Virus record (IMG/VR): IMGVR_UViG_3300047471_000544
Coordinates: 1-55,434 of that record
DNA length: 55,434 bases
Source of the DNA: a virus
Strand: one strand, 5' to 3'
Below are positions 33,792 to 41,538 of the stretch, piece by piece. The notes beneath the pieces were generated by a model. That model saw only the letters and a program-made list of their open reading frames with translations, made no database searches and was not told the DNA's origin. A program made the position numbers and the translations under genes. Within the stretch, counting starts at the first letter, position 1. The number at the start of each line of letters is the position of its first letter.

Positions 33792-34691
33792 TTATGTCGC
33801 GCCGGCGAGCTTCTTGCGCGCCGCCTCGACGTTCGCCTCGATCCGGGTATGGATTTTCGCCGCGTTCGTCTTGATGTCGGCCAGCGTGGCCTTGTTGAGC
33901 TTTTGCCACTTGTCGACATCGCCCGCCGTCCTGGCCGTGCCGATGGCCGCGAGGTAGGAGCTGCCCCATTGCACGTACCGCCGCCATTGGGTGTCGGCTT
34001 TTGGCAACGCGATGGTGTGGGGGGCCTCGATCTCTCCGGTCTCCGGATTGTGCGGAGGTACGACGGGAGCCGGCACTGGCGAGGGCGGCGTGCCACCGGC
34101 GTCGACCGGTGGATTGACGGGCGGGAGCTGCTCGAGCCGCGCGTTGCCTTTGCTGGTAGCCTCGTCAAACTCTTCCGGCGAGAACACACCCAGCATCATT
34201 TCCGGCATGTGCCGACGCGCCCACACCCTGGTCCCGTGGTACATCAGTTGCTGGTCCGGTTGCTTGCCCCATTGCGTGTTCGAGGTCTTGGCGTCCTTGA
34301 GCGTGACCGTCACGCTGCGGACCTCGTCCTCGCCGCGCACGCGGCCGCTCACCGTGATGGTGCGGTCGTCGCCTTTGCCTTCATAGGCGAACGACAGTCG
34401 TTCAGCGAGGTTGCCTCGCACGTTGATGACTGCGGCAACGAGTTTGCCCGAATACATCAGCTTGCCCTGGATGACGCTGCACTCCTGCGCCACCGCGAAC
34501 GGGTCCATCTGCCAGCGCACCGCTTGCTGGATCACCATCAGGCAATCGGGCGCCGATTTTTGCAGTGCGACCGGCACCAGCCGGGCGCCGGCCATGACGT
34601 CGGCAAGCTGCATGGCCTCTTTCAGCGTGGCTGGGATGAGGCCCTGCATCGGTCGCGAGACCGCCGCCGGATCGAATTGGATGACGTTCAT
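33792..34691 (-). CDS. RecT/Bet-like single-strand annealing protein
   Basis: 299 aa. The start at 34691 overlaps the exonuclease stop (ATGA); the frame is open further upstream but would overlap that gene fully. The core (Q-Q-A-V-R-W-Q-M-D-P-F-A-V-A-Q, G-K-L-M-Y-S-G-K-L, Y-H-G-T-R-V-W-A-R-R-H) matches RecT/Bet annealases. A Pro-rich linker and a helical tail follow. With the YqaJ nuclease it forms a double-strand break annealing system. It is different in sequence from the RecT protein at 44459. Confidence 0.8.
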   Translation of the reverse strand: MNVIQFDPAAVSRPMQGLIPATLKEAMQLADVMAGARLVPVALQKSAPDCLMVIQQAVRWQMDPFAVAQECSVIQGKLMYSGKLVAAVINVRGNLAERLSFAYEGKGDDRTITVSGRVRGEDEVRSVTVTLKDAKTSNTQWGKQPDQQLMYHGTRVWARRHMPEMMLGVFSPEEFDEATSKGNARLEQLPPVNPPVDAGGTPPSPVPAPVVPPHNPETGEIEAPHTIALPKADTQWRRYVQWGSSYLAAIGTARTAGDVDKWQKLNKATLADIKTNAAKIHTRIEANVEAARKKLAGAT

Positions 34692-35491
34692 ACGCGCGAC
34701 TCCTTGAGTGACAGACGACCGGCGCGATCGCGGCGGATTTCGATGCCGTGGCCGTGGCAACGCACGGCGTCGAGCGGGACGAGGCCTTTGAGGTCTTTCT
34801 CGGCGGCCAGTGCCATGCGGGCCGCGATGCGGTTGTCGAGCCACGTGACCGCCTCTGACGCCCAGAGGTTGTCGCCGGTCATGTCGTAGGTCTTCATGGG
34901 TTTGACCCGCGGCGGGAGCGGCGGAACCGCTACTCGCTCCACCGGCTCGGTCAGCGTCTCGACGCAATGCCAAAAGCTGTCGACCCGCTCCCACAATGCA
35001 TGCTCGTAATCGGCTTCCCACTCGACCAGGCGCTCGACCGGCTCCTGCCCGCCGTGCACGATCAAGAGCGCGGCCCGGTCCGCTCCCAGGCAGGCACGCT
35101 GGCCGATCAGTTGCGGCGTGTAATAGGCCTCGACCTCATCGAGCTTGCGCCAGGGGCCGGGCGCCTTGCAGTCGATCACGGTGGCGTCGTCGGCGCGGAA
35201 CGCATCGAGCGTGCAGCAAAAGTACGGCCGCTCGGGATGATGCACGACGTCGCCGCGGTGGGTGAGCGCGCGGCCGGTTTTGCGTTCGTGCCAGTCGAGT
35301 GCGAAGGGCTCGATCCAGGATCCGAATTGCACCGCCCACTTGTCGTCGAGGTCTTCCGGCTCCCAGGCCGGATCGCCGACAAGGCGCTGCCATTCGCGCA
35401 TGATCTCCGGCTCGTCCCAGGCCATGAGCTTAGGCAGGAACGAGGCGGTCAGGCAGCCTTCGCGGGCCGCGAGTTGGAGGGGGCTCAGCAT
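34688..35491 (-). CDS. YqaJ-type exonuclease
   Basis: 267 aa. Nuclease motifs: G-S-W-I-E-P-F early, then T-L-D-A-F with V-I-D-C-K-A-P-G downstream (the D...ExK-like core, here D-C-K) and Q-L-I-G-Q. This is the lambda-exonuclease/YqaJ family that resects DNA ends for the RecT partner downstream. Overlaps both neighbours, so it is one leftward operon. Confidence 0.75.
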   Translation of the reverse strand: MLSPLQLAAREGCLTASFLPKLMAWDEPEIMREWQRLVGDPAWEPEDLDDKWAVQFGSWIEPFALDWHERKTGRALTHRGDVVHHPERPYFCCTLDAFRADDATVIDCKAPGPWRKLDEVEAYYTPQLIGQRACLGADRAALLIVHGGQEPVERLVEWEADYEHALWERVDSFWHCVETLTEPVERVAVPPLPPRVKPMKTYDMTGDNLWASEAVTWLDNRIAARMALAAEKDLKGLVPLDAVRCHGHGIEIRRDRAGRLSLKESRV

Positions 35492-35889
35492 CAGGCGAAC
35501 CTCCGCGGCGCGTAATGATCGCGCAGCTCCTCGCGGAGAGCCGCGGCCGCGTTCTCGATCTCGAAAAAGGCATTGCCTTCGATGGTCGCGAGCAGCGGGG
35601 CCGCGAACAGGCTCAGGTCGATCTTGGTCGTGGCGTTCTCAGCCACATGGTCGCCGATCGCGGTCATGTAGTCGTCGACGACCTCTGCGATGTCCAGCAT
35701 GTGCTGGCCCAGGGCGTCGAAATGCGCCGGCTCGTTATCCGCGGGAATGACCGGGACGACGAGGCGGGCGAGCCCGGCGAGCATCGCGGCATGGGCGAGC
35801 TCGATCGGCTGAAGCTGGGGACGGGCGCCGGCCCCCGCTGACGGGGCGGGCGGAATCGTAGTACGGCTAGGGGTAGCCTGGGGTGCCAT
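35491..35889 (-). CDS. Hypothetical protein of recombination operon
   Basis: 132 aa, first gene of the leftward operon; its stop overlaps the exonuclease start. A Pro/Ala-rich N terminus is followed by an acidic helical part (HMLDIAEVVDDYMTAIGDHV). No domain recognised. A GGAGG-like site lies before the start (GGTTACC on the other strand). Confidence 0.55.
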   Translation of the reverse strand: MAPQATPSRTTIPPAPSAGAGARPQLQPIELAHAAMLAGLARLVVPVIPADNEPAHFDALGQHMLDIAEVVDDYMTAIGDHVAENATTKIDLSLFAAPLLATIEGNAFFEIENAAAALREELRDHYAPRRFA

Positions 35890-35958
35890 GGGTAACCTCC
35901 TTGGCGGTCTGGGTTAGGGATGGAGCGAGGTGGAGGCCTTGCTTCATCCCGACATTTG

Positions 35959-36001
35959 CTATATAGACTATTCGCCATGGCGAAGTCAATAGTCTATATA
36001 G
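35959..36001. promoter_or_regulatory. Perfect inverted repeat over RHH start codon
   Basis: CTATATAGACTATT (35959-35972) and its exact complement AATAGTCTATATAG (35988-36001) flank 15 bp that contain the ATG at 35977. It lies between the divergent recombination operon and the ribbon-helix-helix gene, so it is a likely operator for that repressor. Exact 14-bp arms make chance unlikely. Confidence 0.7.
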
Positions 36002-36207
36002 AAAAAAGACGGGGACGGGGGCGTCCAGCCACCTTTTCGACCCATGTTCTCACGGCGTTACGGCCGGAATTGCTGGCCGATCTCGACGCCTGGCGCGGCC
36101 AGCAGGGCGACAGCCCGTCCCGGCCCGAGGCGATCCGGCGACTGCTCGTGCAGGCGCTGTCCGGGCGGCGGCGCCGACGGTCGGTCAAGAATGATGGCAC
36201 GGATTAG
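35977..36207 (+). CDS. Ribbon-helix-helix (CopG-like) regulator
   Basis: 76 aa from the ATG at 35977. A basic strand region (IEKRRGRGRPATF) precedes a helix pair (LRPELLADLDAWRGQQ, S-R-P-E-A-I-R-R-L-L), the pattern of RHH DNA-binding proteins. Its start codon lies inside a 14-bp inverted repeat that is probably its own operator; binding there could control both this gene and the divergent recT operon. Confidence 0.65.
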   Translation: MAKSIVYIEKRRGRGRPATFSTHVLTALRPELLADLDAWRGQQGDSPSRPEAIRRLLVQALSGRRRRRSVKNDGTD

Positions 36208-36292
36208 ATTTTGGCGGGCACGAGGCGAGGCGCTGGGTCAGCGGCGCTGCCGGGAGGGTAGGTGCTCTCCGGATGAAACCGAGATCACATGA
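36194..36292 (+). CDS. Possible 32-residue protein
   Basis: Starts MARIRFWRARGEALG within the end of the RHH gene, and its TGA overlaps the ATG of the next gene (ATGA). Basic, with two Cys. Coupling at both ends is the only support; it could be a translated linker or nothing. Confidence 0.3.
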   Translation: MARIRFWRARGEALGQRRCREGRCSPDETEIT

Positions 36293-36564
36293 TGACCTCC
36301 GTCAAATCGTGGTTCAACGAAAACCAGGCGCTGGTCTATTTTCTGGTAGCGCAGGGAATAGCCATCGGCGCGGCTGTGCTGAGCATGACCGCATACATGG
36401 TTGAGCTTGAATCGCGGGTGATGACGTTGGAAGTCCGCGGGTCACCGCACCTCGCGGAGATCAACAACCGGCTGACCGTGACCGAGAAAGAGACGCAGGC
36501 GAACCACGACAGTCTCCAACGAGTGATCGATATTATGACACGCGAGCTGGGGAAGAAGCCATGA
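36289..36564 (+). CDS. Membrane-anchored coiled-coil protein
   Basis: 91 aa. One hydrophobic span (about 14-37, VYFLVAQGIAIGAAVLSMTAYMV) and a charged coiled coil after it. The next gene overlaps it by 4 nt and is also a membrane protein, then the amidase follows. The set looks like a lysis cassette, and this shape fits a spanin- or holin-like part. Confidence 0.55.
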   Translation: MMTSVKSWFNENQALVYFLVAQGIAIGAAVLSMTAYMVELESRVMTLEVRGSPHLAEINNRLTVTEKETQANHDSLQRVIDIMTRELGKKP

Positions 36565-36686
36565 TGGATCGTTTCAAGGAGTTTTTGTACGTGCACCAAG
36601 CTGGCTTGGTAACGGCCGCCGTCTTGCTGGTGGTCGTCGCCGCCGGCATCTACCTCGCGATTTACTGGCTGGGAGGAGCACAATGA
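36561..36686 (+). CDS. Tiny membrane protein of lysis cassette
   Basis: 41 aa, MMDRFKEFLYVHQ then one strong hydrophobic span (about 16-36). Its ATG overlaps the upstream stop, and a GGGAGGAG site inside its end serves the amidase, whose ATG overlaps its stop. Size and position suggest a holin or holin regulator. Confidence 0.55.
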   Translation: MMDRFKEFLYVHQAGLVTAAVLLVVVAAGIYLAIYWLGGAQ

Positions 36687-37633
36687 GCTACGGTCGGATC
36701 GTGATCAGCAGCGGCCACGGCAAATATGTCCGCGGCGCCAGCGGGTTGCTCGACGAGGTCGAGGAGGCCCGCAACGTGGTCAACCGGCTTGCCGACCGGC
36801 TGCGCGACCGCGGCGTGAACGTCAAAATATTCCACGACGACACGTCCCGATCGCAGGACGAGAACCTCAAGACCATCGTCGAGGCGCACAACGCGCAGCA
36901 GCGCGACCTCGATGTCTCGGTGCATTTCAACGCCTATGTCGAAACGGCGAAGCCGATGGGGACCGAGGTGCTGTACATCACGCAGAACGCGCTCGCCGGC
37001 CAGGTGGCGGCGGCGATCGCCTCGTGCGGCTTCACTAATCGTGGCCCCAAAAAGCGCACCGACCTTTATTTTCTCAACAACACGACGATGCCGGCGATCC
37101 TGATCGAGACGTGCTTCGTCGACAGCGCGGCCGATGCCGAACTCTACAACGAGGAATTCGATGCGATCTGCCGCGCCATTGCCGGCGTCCTGGCCGGCGG
37201 CGAGGAAGCGCAAGCGCCCGAAGCCTCGTTGTGCGGCAAGGTTTCGTGGTTTGGCGGCCCGAATGACAAGGGAGTGTCACCAGATGAGGGACTGGCTTTT
37301 ATTGATGAGGTCGAGGATGCACCGCATCTCTTTCTTCATCGACAGCCTCCGCAAACTACGGGCCTCGCGCGTCGACTGGATCCCCACGCCCACTATATCG
37401 CTTGCCGATGGGACTACGACAAAACACCCAAGCCGACCCTACTCGAGGGTGTAGCATTGGTGCGGGCGATCAAGACCGACCGATCCCTTACCGCCTACCC
37501 CGCCGACTGGGGACCGCATGAGGGCACGGGTCGGGTCGCTGACATCTCACCCGGGCTCATGGAAGCCCTCGGCATTCAAACGGATGACGAGGTCGAAGTC
37601 ATTTTCCCTTACGAGAAATTGTCGATAAGATAA
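36683..37633 (+). CDS. N-acetylmuramoyl-L-alanine amidase (endolysin)
   Basis: 316 aa. Amidase_3 zinc site: H12 (SSGHGK), E25 (LLDEVEEAR), H81 (VSVHFNA) and catalytic E142 (LIETCFVD). Residues about 208-316 form a second domain starting GKVSWFGGPNDKGVS, seen also in other phage proteins, perhaps a wall-binding or barrel domain. It cuts the stem peptide from glycan strands during lysis. No signal peptide, so it needs a holin. Confidence 0.85.
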   Translation: MSYGRIVISSGHGKYVRGASGLLDEVEEARNVVNRLADRLRDRGVNVKIFHDDTSRSQDENLKTIVEAHNAQQRDLDVSVHFNAYVETAKPMGTEVLYITQNALAGQVAAAIASCGFTNRGPKKRTDLYFLNNTTMPAILIETCFVDSAADAELYNEEFDAICRAIAGVLAGGEEAQAPEASLCGKVSWFGGPNDKGVSPDEGLAFIDEVEDAPHLFLHRQPPQTTGLARRLDPHAHYIACRWDYDKTPKPTLLEGVALVRAIKTDRSLTAYPADWGPHEGTGRVADISPGLMEALGIQTDDEVEVIFPYEKLSIR

Positions 37634-37656
37634 CGATTGTTACCCCCCATGACTTG

Positions 37657-37680
37657 GCCCCGCCTTGCGGGGCTTTTTTT
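37657..37680 (+). terminator. Rho-independent terminator after amidase
   Basis: GCCCCGC-CTT-GCGGGGC, a 7-bp perfect stem with a 3-nt loop, followed by a run of seven T. It ends the late operon and lies at the end of the convergent LuxR-type gene. Confidence 0.9.
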
Positions 37681-38023
37681 ATTTCTTCGGCTTGTTGTTC
37701 AACAATCCCAACTGCATGGCGATGACGGCGGCGTTAGTGCGGTTGGTGGCGCCGAGATGGGTCTTGATGCGCTCGATGTGATCGAGGACCGTGGTCGTGG
37801 ACACGCCGAGCTCGCGAGCGATGGCCTTGGCGGTTTTACCGTCCGCGATGAGGCGCAAGACGTGCCGTTGGCGCTCTGTCAGCGTCATCGACGGAGGGCG
37901 CGCGCGCTTTGGTCTATGGGGCATTTCAACCCCATGGTAGTGCTGGACCATTCGAGTATGCGCCCCTAACAAATTAGGGGTCAATTTAACGTGAGATTCG
38001 CGCAAAGGAATCATAATTGACAC
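37679..38023 (-). CDS. LuxR-type HTH regulator
   Basis: 114 aa from the furthest ATG; the ATG 32 codons further in (MPHRPKRARPP) would also keep the domain. Residues about 46-108 are a GerE helix-turn-helix (LTERQRHVLRLIADGKTAKAIARELGVSTTTVLDHIERI). No receiver or ligand domain, so it is a bare DNA-binding protein. It converges on the late operon and may control lysogeny or lysis. Confidence 0.75.
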   Translation of the reverse strand: MSIMIPLRESHVKLTPNLLGAHTRMVQHYHGVEMPHRPKRARPPSMTLTERQRHVLRLIADGKTAKAIARELGVSTTTVLDHIERIKTHLGATNRTNAAVIAMQLGLLNNKPKK

Positions 38024-38216
38024 AACCCATGGATGGCGGGCGCTGGGCGAGCCGCTATCGGCGGCGGCTATAAGTGGAAATGGGAGTCATATAGCTACAA
38101 GTTTTGGTGGCAATGAGTGTCATCCTGACTTCATATTGGATCGGGGCGGAAACGACGGCTGGAGAAAAATACCGGGGATCAATCACACGCAACTTAACTC
38201 AAGAGGAGCGACGGTG

Positions 38217-38534
38217 ATGGGCCAGGTAATCAGCAAAAGACAGGTTCTCGGCAAGCGGATCAAGCAGATCCGCGAGCATCGCCTCATGACGCAGGCCGCG
38301 CTCGGCCAGGCGATCGGGGTCAGCAAGCACGCCATCTACCGTATTGAGAAGGGTGATAGGTGGATCACGCTCGAGGTGCTTGAGCTGCTGGCGCGCGCGC
38401 TGCGCTGCAAAATGAAGGACTTGCGGATGGACCCGGCGGAAGCCGACCCGCCGCTCGTGCGGGCCGTGCCGCGCATCCGGCCGAAGCTGTGGGGGGATCA
38501 TGCAAGAGCGCGACCACCCGACGACCAGGGCTGA
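38217..38534 (+). CDS. XRE-family (Cro/CI-like) regulator
   Basis: 105 aa from the ATG at 38217, with AAGAGGAG 8 nt before it. HTH: R-I-K-Q-I-R-E-H-R-L-M-T-Q-A-A-L-G-Q-A-I-G-V-S then Y-R-I-E-K-G. A Pro/Arg-rich tail follows. A plausible phage repressor, placed before the integrase. Confidence 0.75.
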   Translation: MGQVISKRQVLGKRIKQIREHRLMTQAALGQAIGVSKHAIYRIEKGDRWITLEVLELLARALRCKMKDLRMDPAEADPPLVRAVPRIRPKLWGDHARARPPDDQG

Positions 38535-38679
38535 GCCCGCCGACGGCGCCCCGCGTCTGCGCTGCCCGCACGCCGGCGACGGGGAATGCCGCTATCGATG
38601 TGCGGCCCGCGTTCGCCGCTGCCTCATCGCGGACGTCATCGCGGTGGCGGTCCTGGCCGAGAACGACGAAACCACCTAG
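38500..38679 (+). CDS. Small Cys-containing protein
   Basis: 59 aa, MQERDHPTTRAEPADG..., overlapping the end of the XRE gene, with GGGGGG before the ATG. Four Cys (C-P-H, C-R-Y-R-C, C-L-I) suggest metal binding. Support is limited to coupling and the ribosome binding site. Confidence 0.4.
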   Translation: MQERDHPTTRAEPADGAPRLRCPHAGDGECRYRCAARVRRCLIADVIAVAVLAENDETT

Positions 38680-38855
38680 CGCGGCTTTTGCCCGAGCCTT
38701 CAGGCTGGCCCGTGGTGCGCCCGGCCCCCTGGGAAGATGGGTAGCGGGCGCGTGCGGAACGCGCACGGGTGGCCGCTTGTGGGGCTTTGGGAGCATTCCT
38801 ACCCTGGGGCCTACTTCGGCCCTTCCTGCGCCCTACCCGGCGCCCATCTGCGCAA

Positions 38856-38879
38856 AAACCCTACCCATGCCCTACCCAG
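38856..38879 (+). repeat. 24-bp direct repeat, left copy
   Basis: Identical to 39108-39131 over 24 bp; core CCCTACCC twice with CATG between. Possible integrase arm-type sites or regulator sites. Confidence 0.75.
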
Positions 38880-38899
38880 GCGCTTTTCCTGGGTAGGGC
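38869..38899. repeat. 12-bp stem hairpin
   Basis: GCCCTACCCAGG (38869-38880), 7-nt loop, CCTGGGTAGGGC (38888-38899). The left arm is part of the direct repeat. No T-run follows, so a terminator is not evident. Confidence 0.65.
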
Positions 38900-38917
38900 G
38901 CCTCATGCTAAGTATTT

Positions 38918-38945
38918 GAGATATTGTCTATATTAGACATATCTC
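38918..38945. promoter_or_regulatory. Inverted repeat upstream of integrase
   Basis: GAGATATTGTCTA-TAT-TAGACATATCTC: arms pair fully except for one extra T. The GTCTATAT core also occurs in the inverted repeat over the RHH start codon (35993-36000), hinting at a shared regulator. Confidence 0.55.
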
Positions 38946-39107
38946 AGCCGCGAACACGCACATAGCTTCTGGGAATACGACACTTGCAATGCATGGCGAG
39001 GAACTGCTATGCTTGGAAATATGATGCAAGAAAGATCGATGTATCAAGGACAACTCGCCCACTAGCGTTGAAGCCAATGGAAATGGATGGAAGCCAATAT
39101 CTGAGCT

Positions 39108-39131
39108 AAACCCTACCCATGCCCTACCCAG
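39108..39131 (+). repeat. 24-bp direct repeat, right copy
   Basis: Second copy of the repeat at 38856-38879, 252 bp downstream and 22 bp before the integrase start. Confidence 0.75.
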
Positions 39132-39153
39132 AAACACACAAAGGCTCTTACGA

Positions 39154-40395
39154 ATGAAGCTCTCCGACAAGACGATCCGCACCCTGGCCTGCCCGGCCGG
39201 CAAGACCGACACGACGTTCTGGGACGAGGGCATCCCCGGCTTCGGGCTCCGCGTCCGCGCCAGCGGCGCCCGGACCTGGACCGTCATGTACGAGGTCGAT
39301 GGCCGGGGGCGGAAGATATCGCTGGGCTCGCCGGCGATCGTTCCCGCGGCCGCGGCGCGCGCCAAGGCCAAGGACATCATGGCGGCCCGCCGGCTCGGCG
39401 GCGACCCGGCCGGCGACAAGACCACCTCCCGTGCCGAGGCGGCCACGACGATCGGCGCCCTGCTGCCGCGGTATCTCGTTTGGAAAGCGCCGCGGCTCAA
39501 GCCGAAGACCGTGCGCGAGACCACCCGCCACCTCAACAAGTGCCTGCGGCCGCTGCACCGCGAACCGATCACCGCCGTGACCCGCGCCATGATCGCCCGG
39601 CGCCTCACCGAGCTCAGCGCGTCCAACGGCTCGGGCGAGGCGACCCGGGCGCGCGCCTCCTGGTCCGCGTTCTTCATGTGGGCATGCCGGGAAGGGCTGA
39701 TCGAGAGCAACCCGGTTGCCTTCACGAATCCGCCGCGCGAGCCCGTCGTCCGCGACCGCGCCGTCACCGATCCCGAGCTCGGCGCCATCTGGCGCGCGCT
39801 CGACGGCGATGACGTGGACGCCGATTATGCGGCCATCGTCCGGCTTCTGATCCTCACCGGCGCGCGGCGCGATGAGATCACCAGCCTGCGGCGCGGCGAG
39901 ATCGATATCGGGGCGGCGTTGATTACCCTGCCGGGCGCCCGCGTCAAGAACAGCCGCGAGCATGTCATCCCGCTCTCGGCGCCGGCGCGCGCCATCCTCG
40001 CGGCCCGGCTGCAGCACCGGCCCGATAGGGATCTGGTGTTCGGCTACGGCGAAGGCCCGTTCTCCGGCTTCGCCAAGGCGAAAAAAGAGCTTGACGCCAA
40101 GCTCGGCCCCGCCGTCGCGCCCTGGCGCCTGCACGACTTCCGGCGCTCGATATCGACCGCCTTGCACGAGCGCTTCGACGTGCCGCCCCATATCGTGGAG
40201 ACCATCCTCGGCCACGTCGGCGGCCACAAGAGCGGCGTGGGCGGCGTCTACAATAAGGCCCTCTACCTCGACCAACGCCGCGCCGCGCTCGAACGGTGGG
40301 CCGCACATGTCATGCAGCTCGCCGGCAACCGAATTGGGCGTCCGCGCCGCGCGGCGCTCGCTGACAACGTCGTCGCGCTCACCACCGGAGTTTGA
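39154..40395 (+). CDS. int: Tyrosine integrase
   Basis: 413 aa. An N-terminal DUF4102-like arm-binding domain (DKTIRTLACPAGKTD, WDEGIPGFGLRV), a core-binding part, and a catalytic domain with R238 (GARRDE), H327-x-x-R330 (LHDFRR), H354 (LGH) and the nucleophile Y366 or Y371. It cuts and joins att sites to integrate or excise the prophage. It lies between the two prophages, so it could belong to either. The upstream gap with repeats is a candidate att/arm region. Confidence 0.88.
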   Translation: MKLSDKTIRTLACPAGKTDTTFWDEGIPGFGLRVRASGARTWTVMYEVDGRGRKISLGSPAIVPAAAARAKAKDIMAARRLGGDPAGDKTTSRAEAATTIGALLPRYLVWKAPRLKPKTVRETTRHLNKCLRPLHREPITAVTRAMIARRLTELSASNGSGEATRARASWSAFFMWACREGLIESNPVAFTNPPREPVVRDRAVTDPELGAIWRALDGDDVDADYAAIVRLLILTGARRDEITSLRRGEIDIGAALITLPGARVKNSREHVIPLSAPARAILAARLQHRPDRDLVFGYGEGPFSGFAKAKKELDAKLGPAVAPWRLHDFRRSISTALHERFDVPPHIVETILGHVGGHKSGVGGVYNKALYLDQRRAALERWAAHVMQLAGNRIGRPRRAALADNVVALTTGV

Positions 40396-40464
40396 AAATG
40401 GCTATCATGATGGCGAAGCTCTACCTAATGGGGCGTTCAACAAGTTGCGGATGGGAGTTGTGAA

Positions 40465-40665
40465 ATGCAATGGGGAGAGCCATGGCCGACCAAACGTGAG
40501 CGTTATCGTATCATGGGTGACGATGAATGGAGGCTCTGGTGGGCGTGGTACCCGGTAACTATACGGCTAGAGAACACGTGGGCTTGGTTGGAAATGGTTG
40601 AATATAACCAGCCTATGAGATTTAACTTGCCGGAGTATCGTATGCCACGAGCAGAACGTCGATGA
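40465..40665 (+). CDS. Hypothetical Trp-rich small protein
   Basis: 66 aa, MQWGEPWPTKRERYRIMGDDE..., with ten percent Trp and many charged residues. No domain recognised; weak ribosome binding site. It is isolated after the integrase. A real gene is plausible but not proven. Confidence 0.4.
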   Translation: MQWGEPWPTKRERYRIMGDDEWRLWWAWYPVTIRLENTWAWLEMVEYNQPMRFNLPEYRMPRAERR

Positions 40666-40749
40666 ACAACGTCTTTGATCAATGAGTATGGAACAAATAA
40701 CACTTGAGGCTGATTGCGACCAATCTGGCCATGACGATCGCAATCCTGT

Positions 40750-41073
40750 TCAAGACGTTTCTATAGCCTGGTGGGTCAGGCCCGCCAGTAACTGCGCCTG
40801 TAGCGTTACCAAAGTAGGGTGGTAGTTGTTGACGTTAAATAGCGCCAATGTTGACCATCCGTCCTTGAGCGCCGTCCGCAGTTGCTCGATATCGGCTTCC
40901 AGCGCAGCAATATCACGCTCGCGGTTGCCGATAAGCGCGTGCAACAGCGCGTTGGCATTCATCAGGTCATCGCGTTCGGCTCGCAGCCGGTCGATCTCGG
41001 CCGCCAAGCAGATTGGGCACATTCCGTCTGCGACCGCTGCCTCGGATTCCCAGTGCGAGTGCCTGCATGGCAT
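40750..41073 (-). CDS. Small coiled-coil protein with Cys pair
   Basis: 107 aa. Early H and a C-P-I-C pair suggest a small zinc knuckle, then a coiled coil (AAEIDRLRAERDDLMNANALL). It is the last gene of the leftward operon of phage B. No function known to me. Confidence 0.55.
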   Translation of the reverse strand: MPCRHSHWESEAAVADGMCPICLAAEIDRLRAERDDLMNANALLHALIGNRERDIAALEADIEQLRTALKDGWSTLALFNVNNYHPTLVTLQAQLLAGLTHQAIETS

Positions 41074-41091
41074 TTGGAATCTTCCCCTCTC

Positions 41092-41295
41092 TCAAGGAGA
41101 CTGCCCAATCATCCGCGACCTAAGAGCTTCTGTTGTCGGCTCCTCGCCGGTTCCACGGCAATTCTCGCATCGCGTTACCCTCGGATTGGTCGGCGGCTCA
41201 TCCCGGCCATCGTCGGGCCAGTAAGCTCCGTCGCGCACCCAAAAACGACCCATTCCCAAACACGAGTTACATGGCCTTTTGGTAATTCCGTTCAT
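41092..41295 (-). CDS. Small zinc-ribbon-like protein
   Basis: 67 aa. C-N-S-C-L-G-M-G and C-E-N-C-R-G-T-G form a DnaJ-type CxxCxGxG pair, expected to bind one zinc. Short phage proteins of this form are common in early operons. Role unknown. Confidence 0.6.
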   Translation of the reverse strand: MNGITKRPCNSCLGMGRFWVRDGAYWPDDGRDEPPTNPRVTRCENCRGTGEEPTTEALRSRMIGQSP

Positions 41296-41325
41296 TGGTG
41301 ACTACTTTTGACAGGTCGCAAAAAT

Positions 41326-41538
41326 TCAACCCAAATGAACTCTGGCGCACGGCGCCCAGCACCGATCGACGATCTTTCCGGTCGGATCGAGCAGCCTCAC
41401 CTCTCCCTGTCGTAAGTCGCGCTTGATCGTTTCAAATACTGGCCTCACTGACGCTTCGTCCGGTCCTACGGCGCGAACCTTGCGTGTATCAGAGTAGCGC
41501 CCGCCGTGCCGATCAACGATCCATGGATTAGACGTCAC
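41326..41538 (-). CDS. Small hypothetical protein, GTG start
   Basis: 70 aa starting at GTG 41538, which lies 11 nt inside the upstream gene; the longer frame would be Arg/Ser-rich antisense-like sequence and is rejected. Sequence has W-I-V-D-R-H-G-G-R-Y and R-L-L-D-P-T-G-K-I-V. No family recognised. Confidence 0.5.
   Translation of the reverse strand: MTSNPWIVDRHGGRYSDTRKVRAVGPDEASVRPVFETIKRDLRQGEVRLLDPTGKIVDRCWAPCARVHLG

Larger units (their letters stand above)
38680..39153 (+). other. Repeat-rich non-coding region before integrase
   Basis: 474 nt without a convincing gene. Contains many CCCTACCC motifs, a 24-bp direct repeat pair, a 12-bp stem hairpin and a near-perfect inverted repeat (38918-38945). 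This is the sort of DNA expected at an attachment site or integrase promoter. Confidence 0.6.

Noticed and set aside
34692-35021. N-terminal extension of the phage A RecT-like gene
   Set aside because: It would overlap the YqaJ gene fully; the ATG at 34691 overlaps the upstream stop and begins the conserved part.
37990-38216. Promoter for the XRE gene near TTGACA at about 38,015
   Set aside because: A TTGACA-like hexamer is present but I find no -10 at proper spacing, so it was not annotated.
39148-40308. Long antisense frame opposite the integrase
   Set aside because: It mirrors the third-position GC of the integrase gene; the sense strand has all catalytic residues of a tyrosine integrase.
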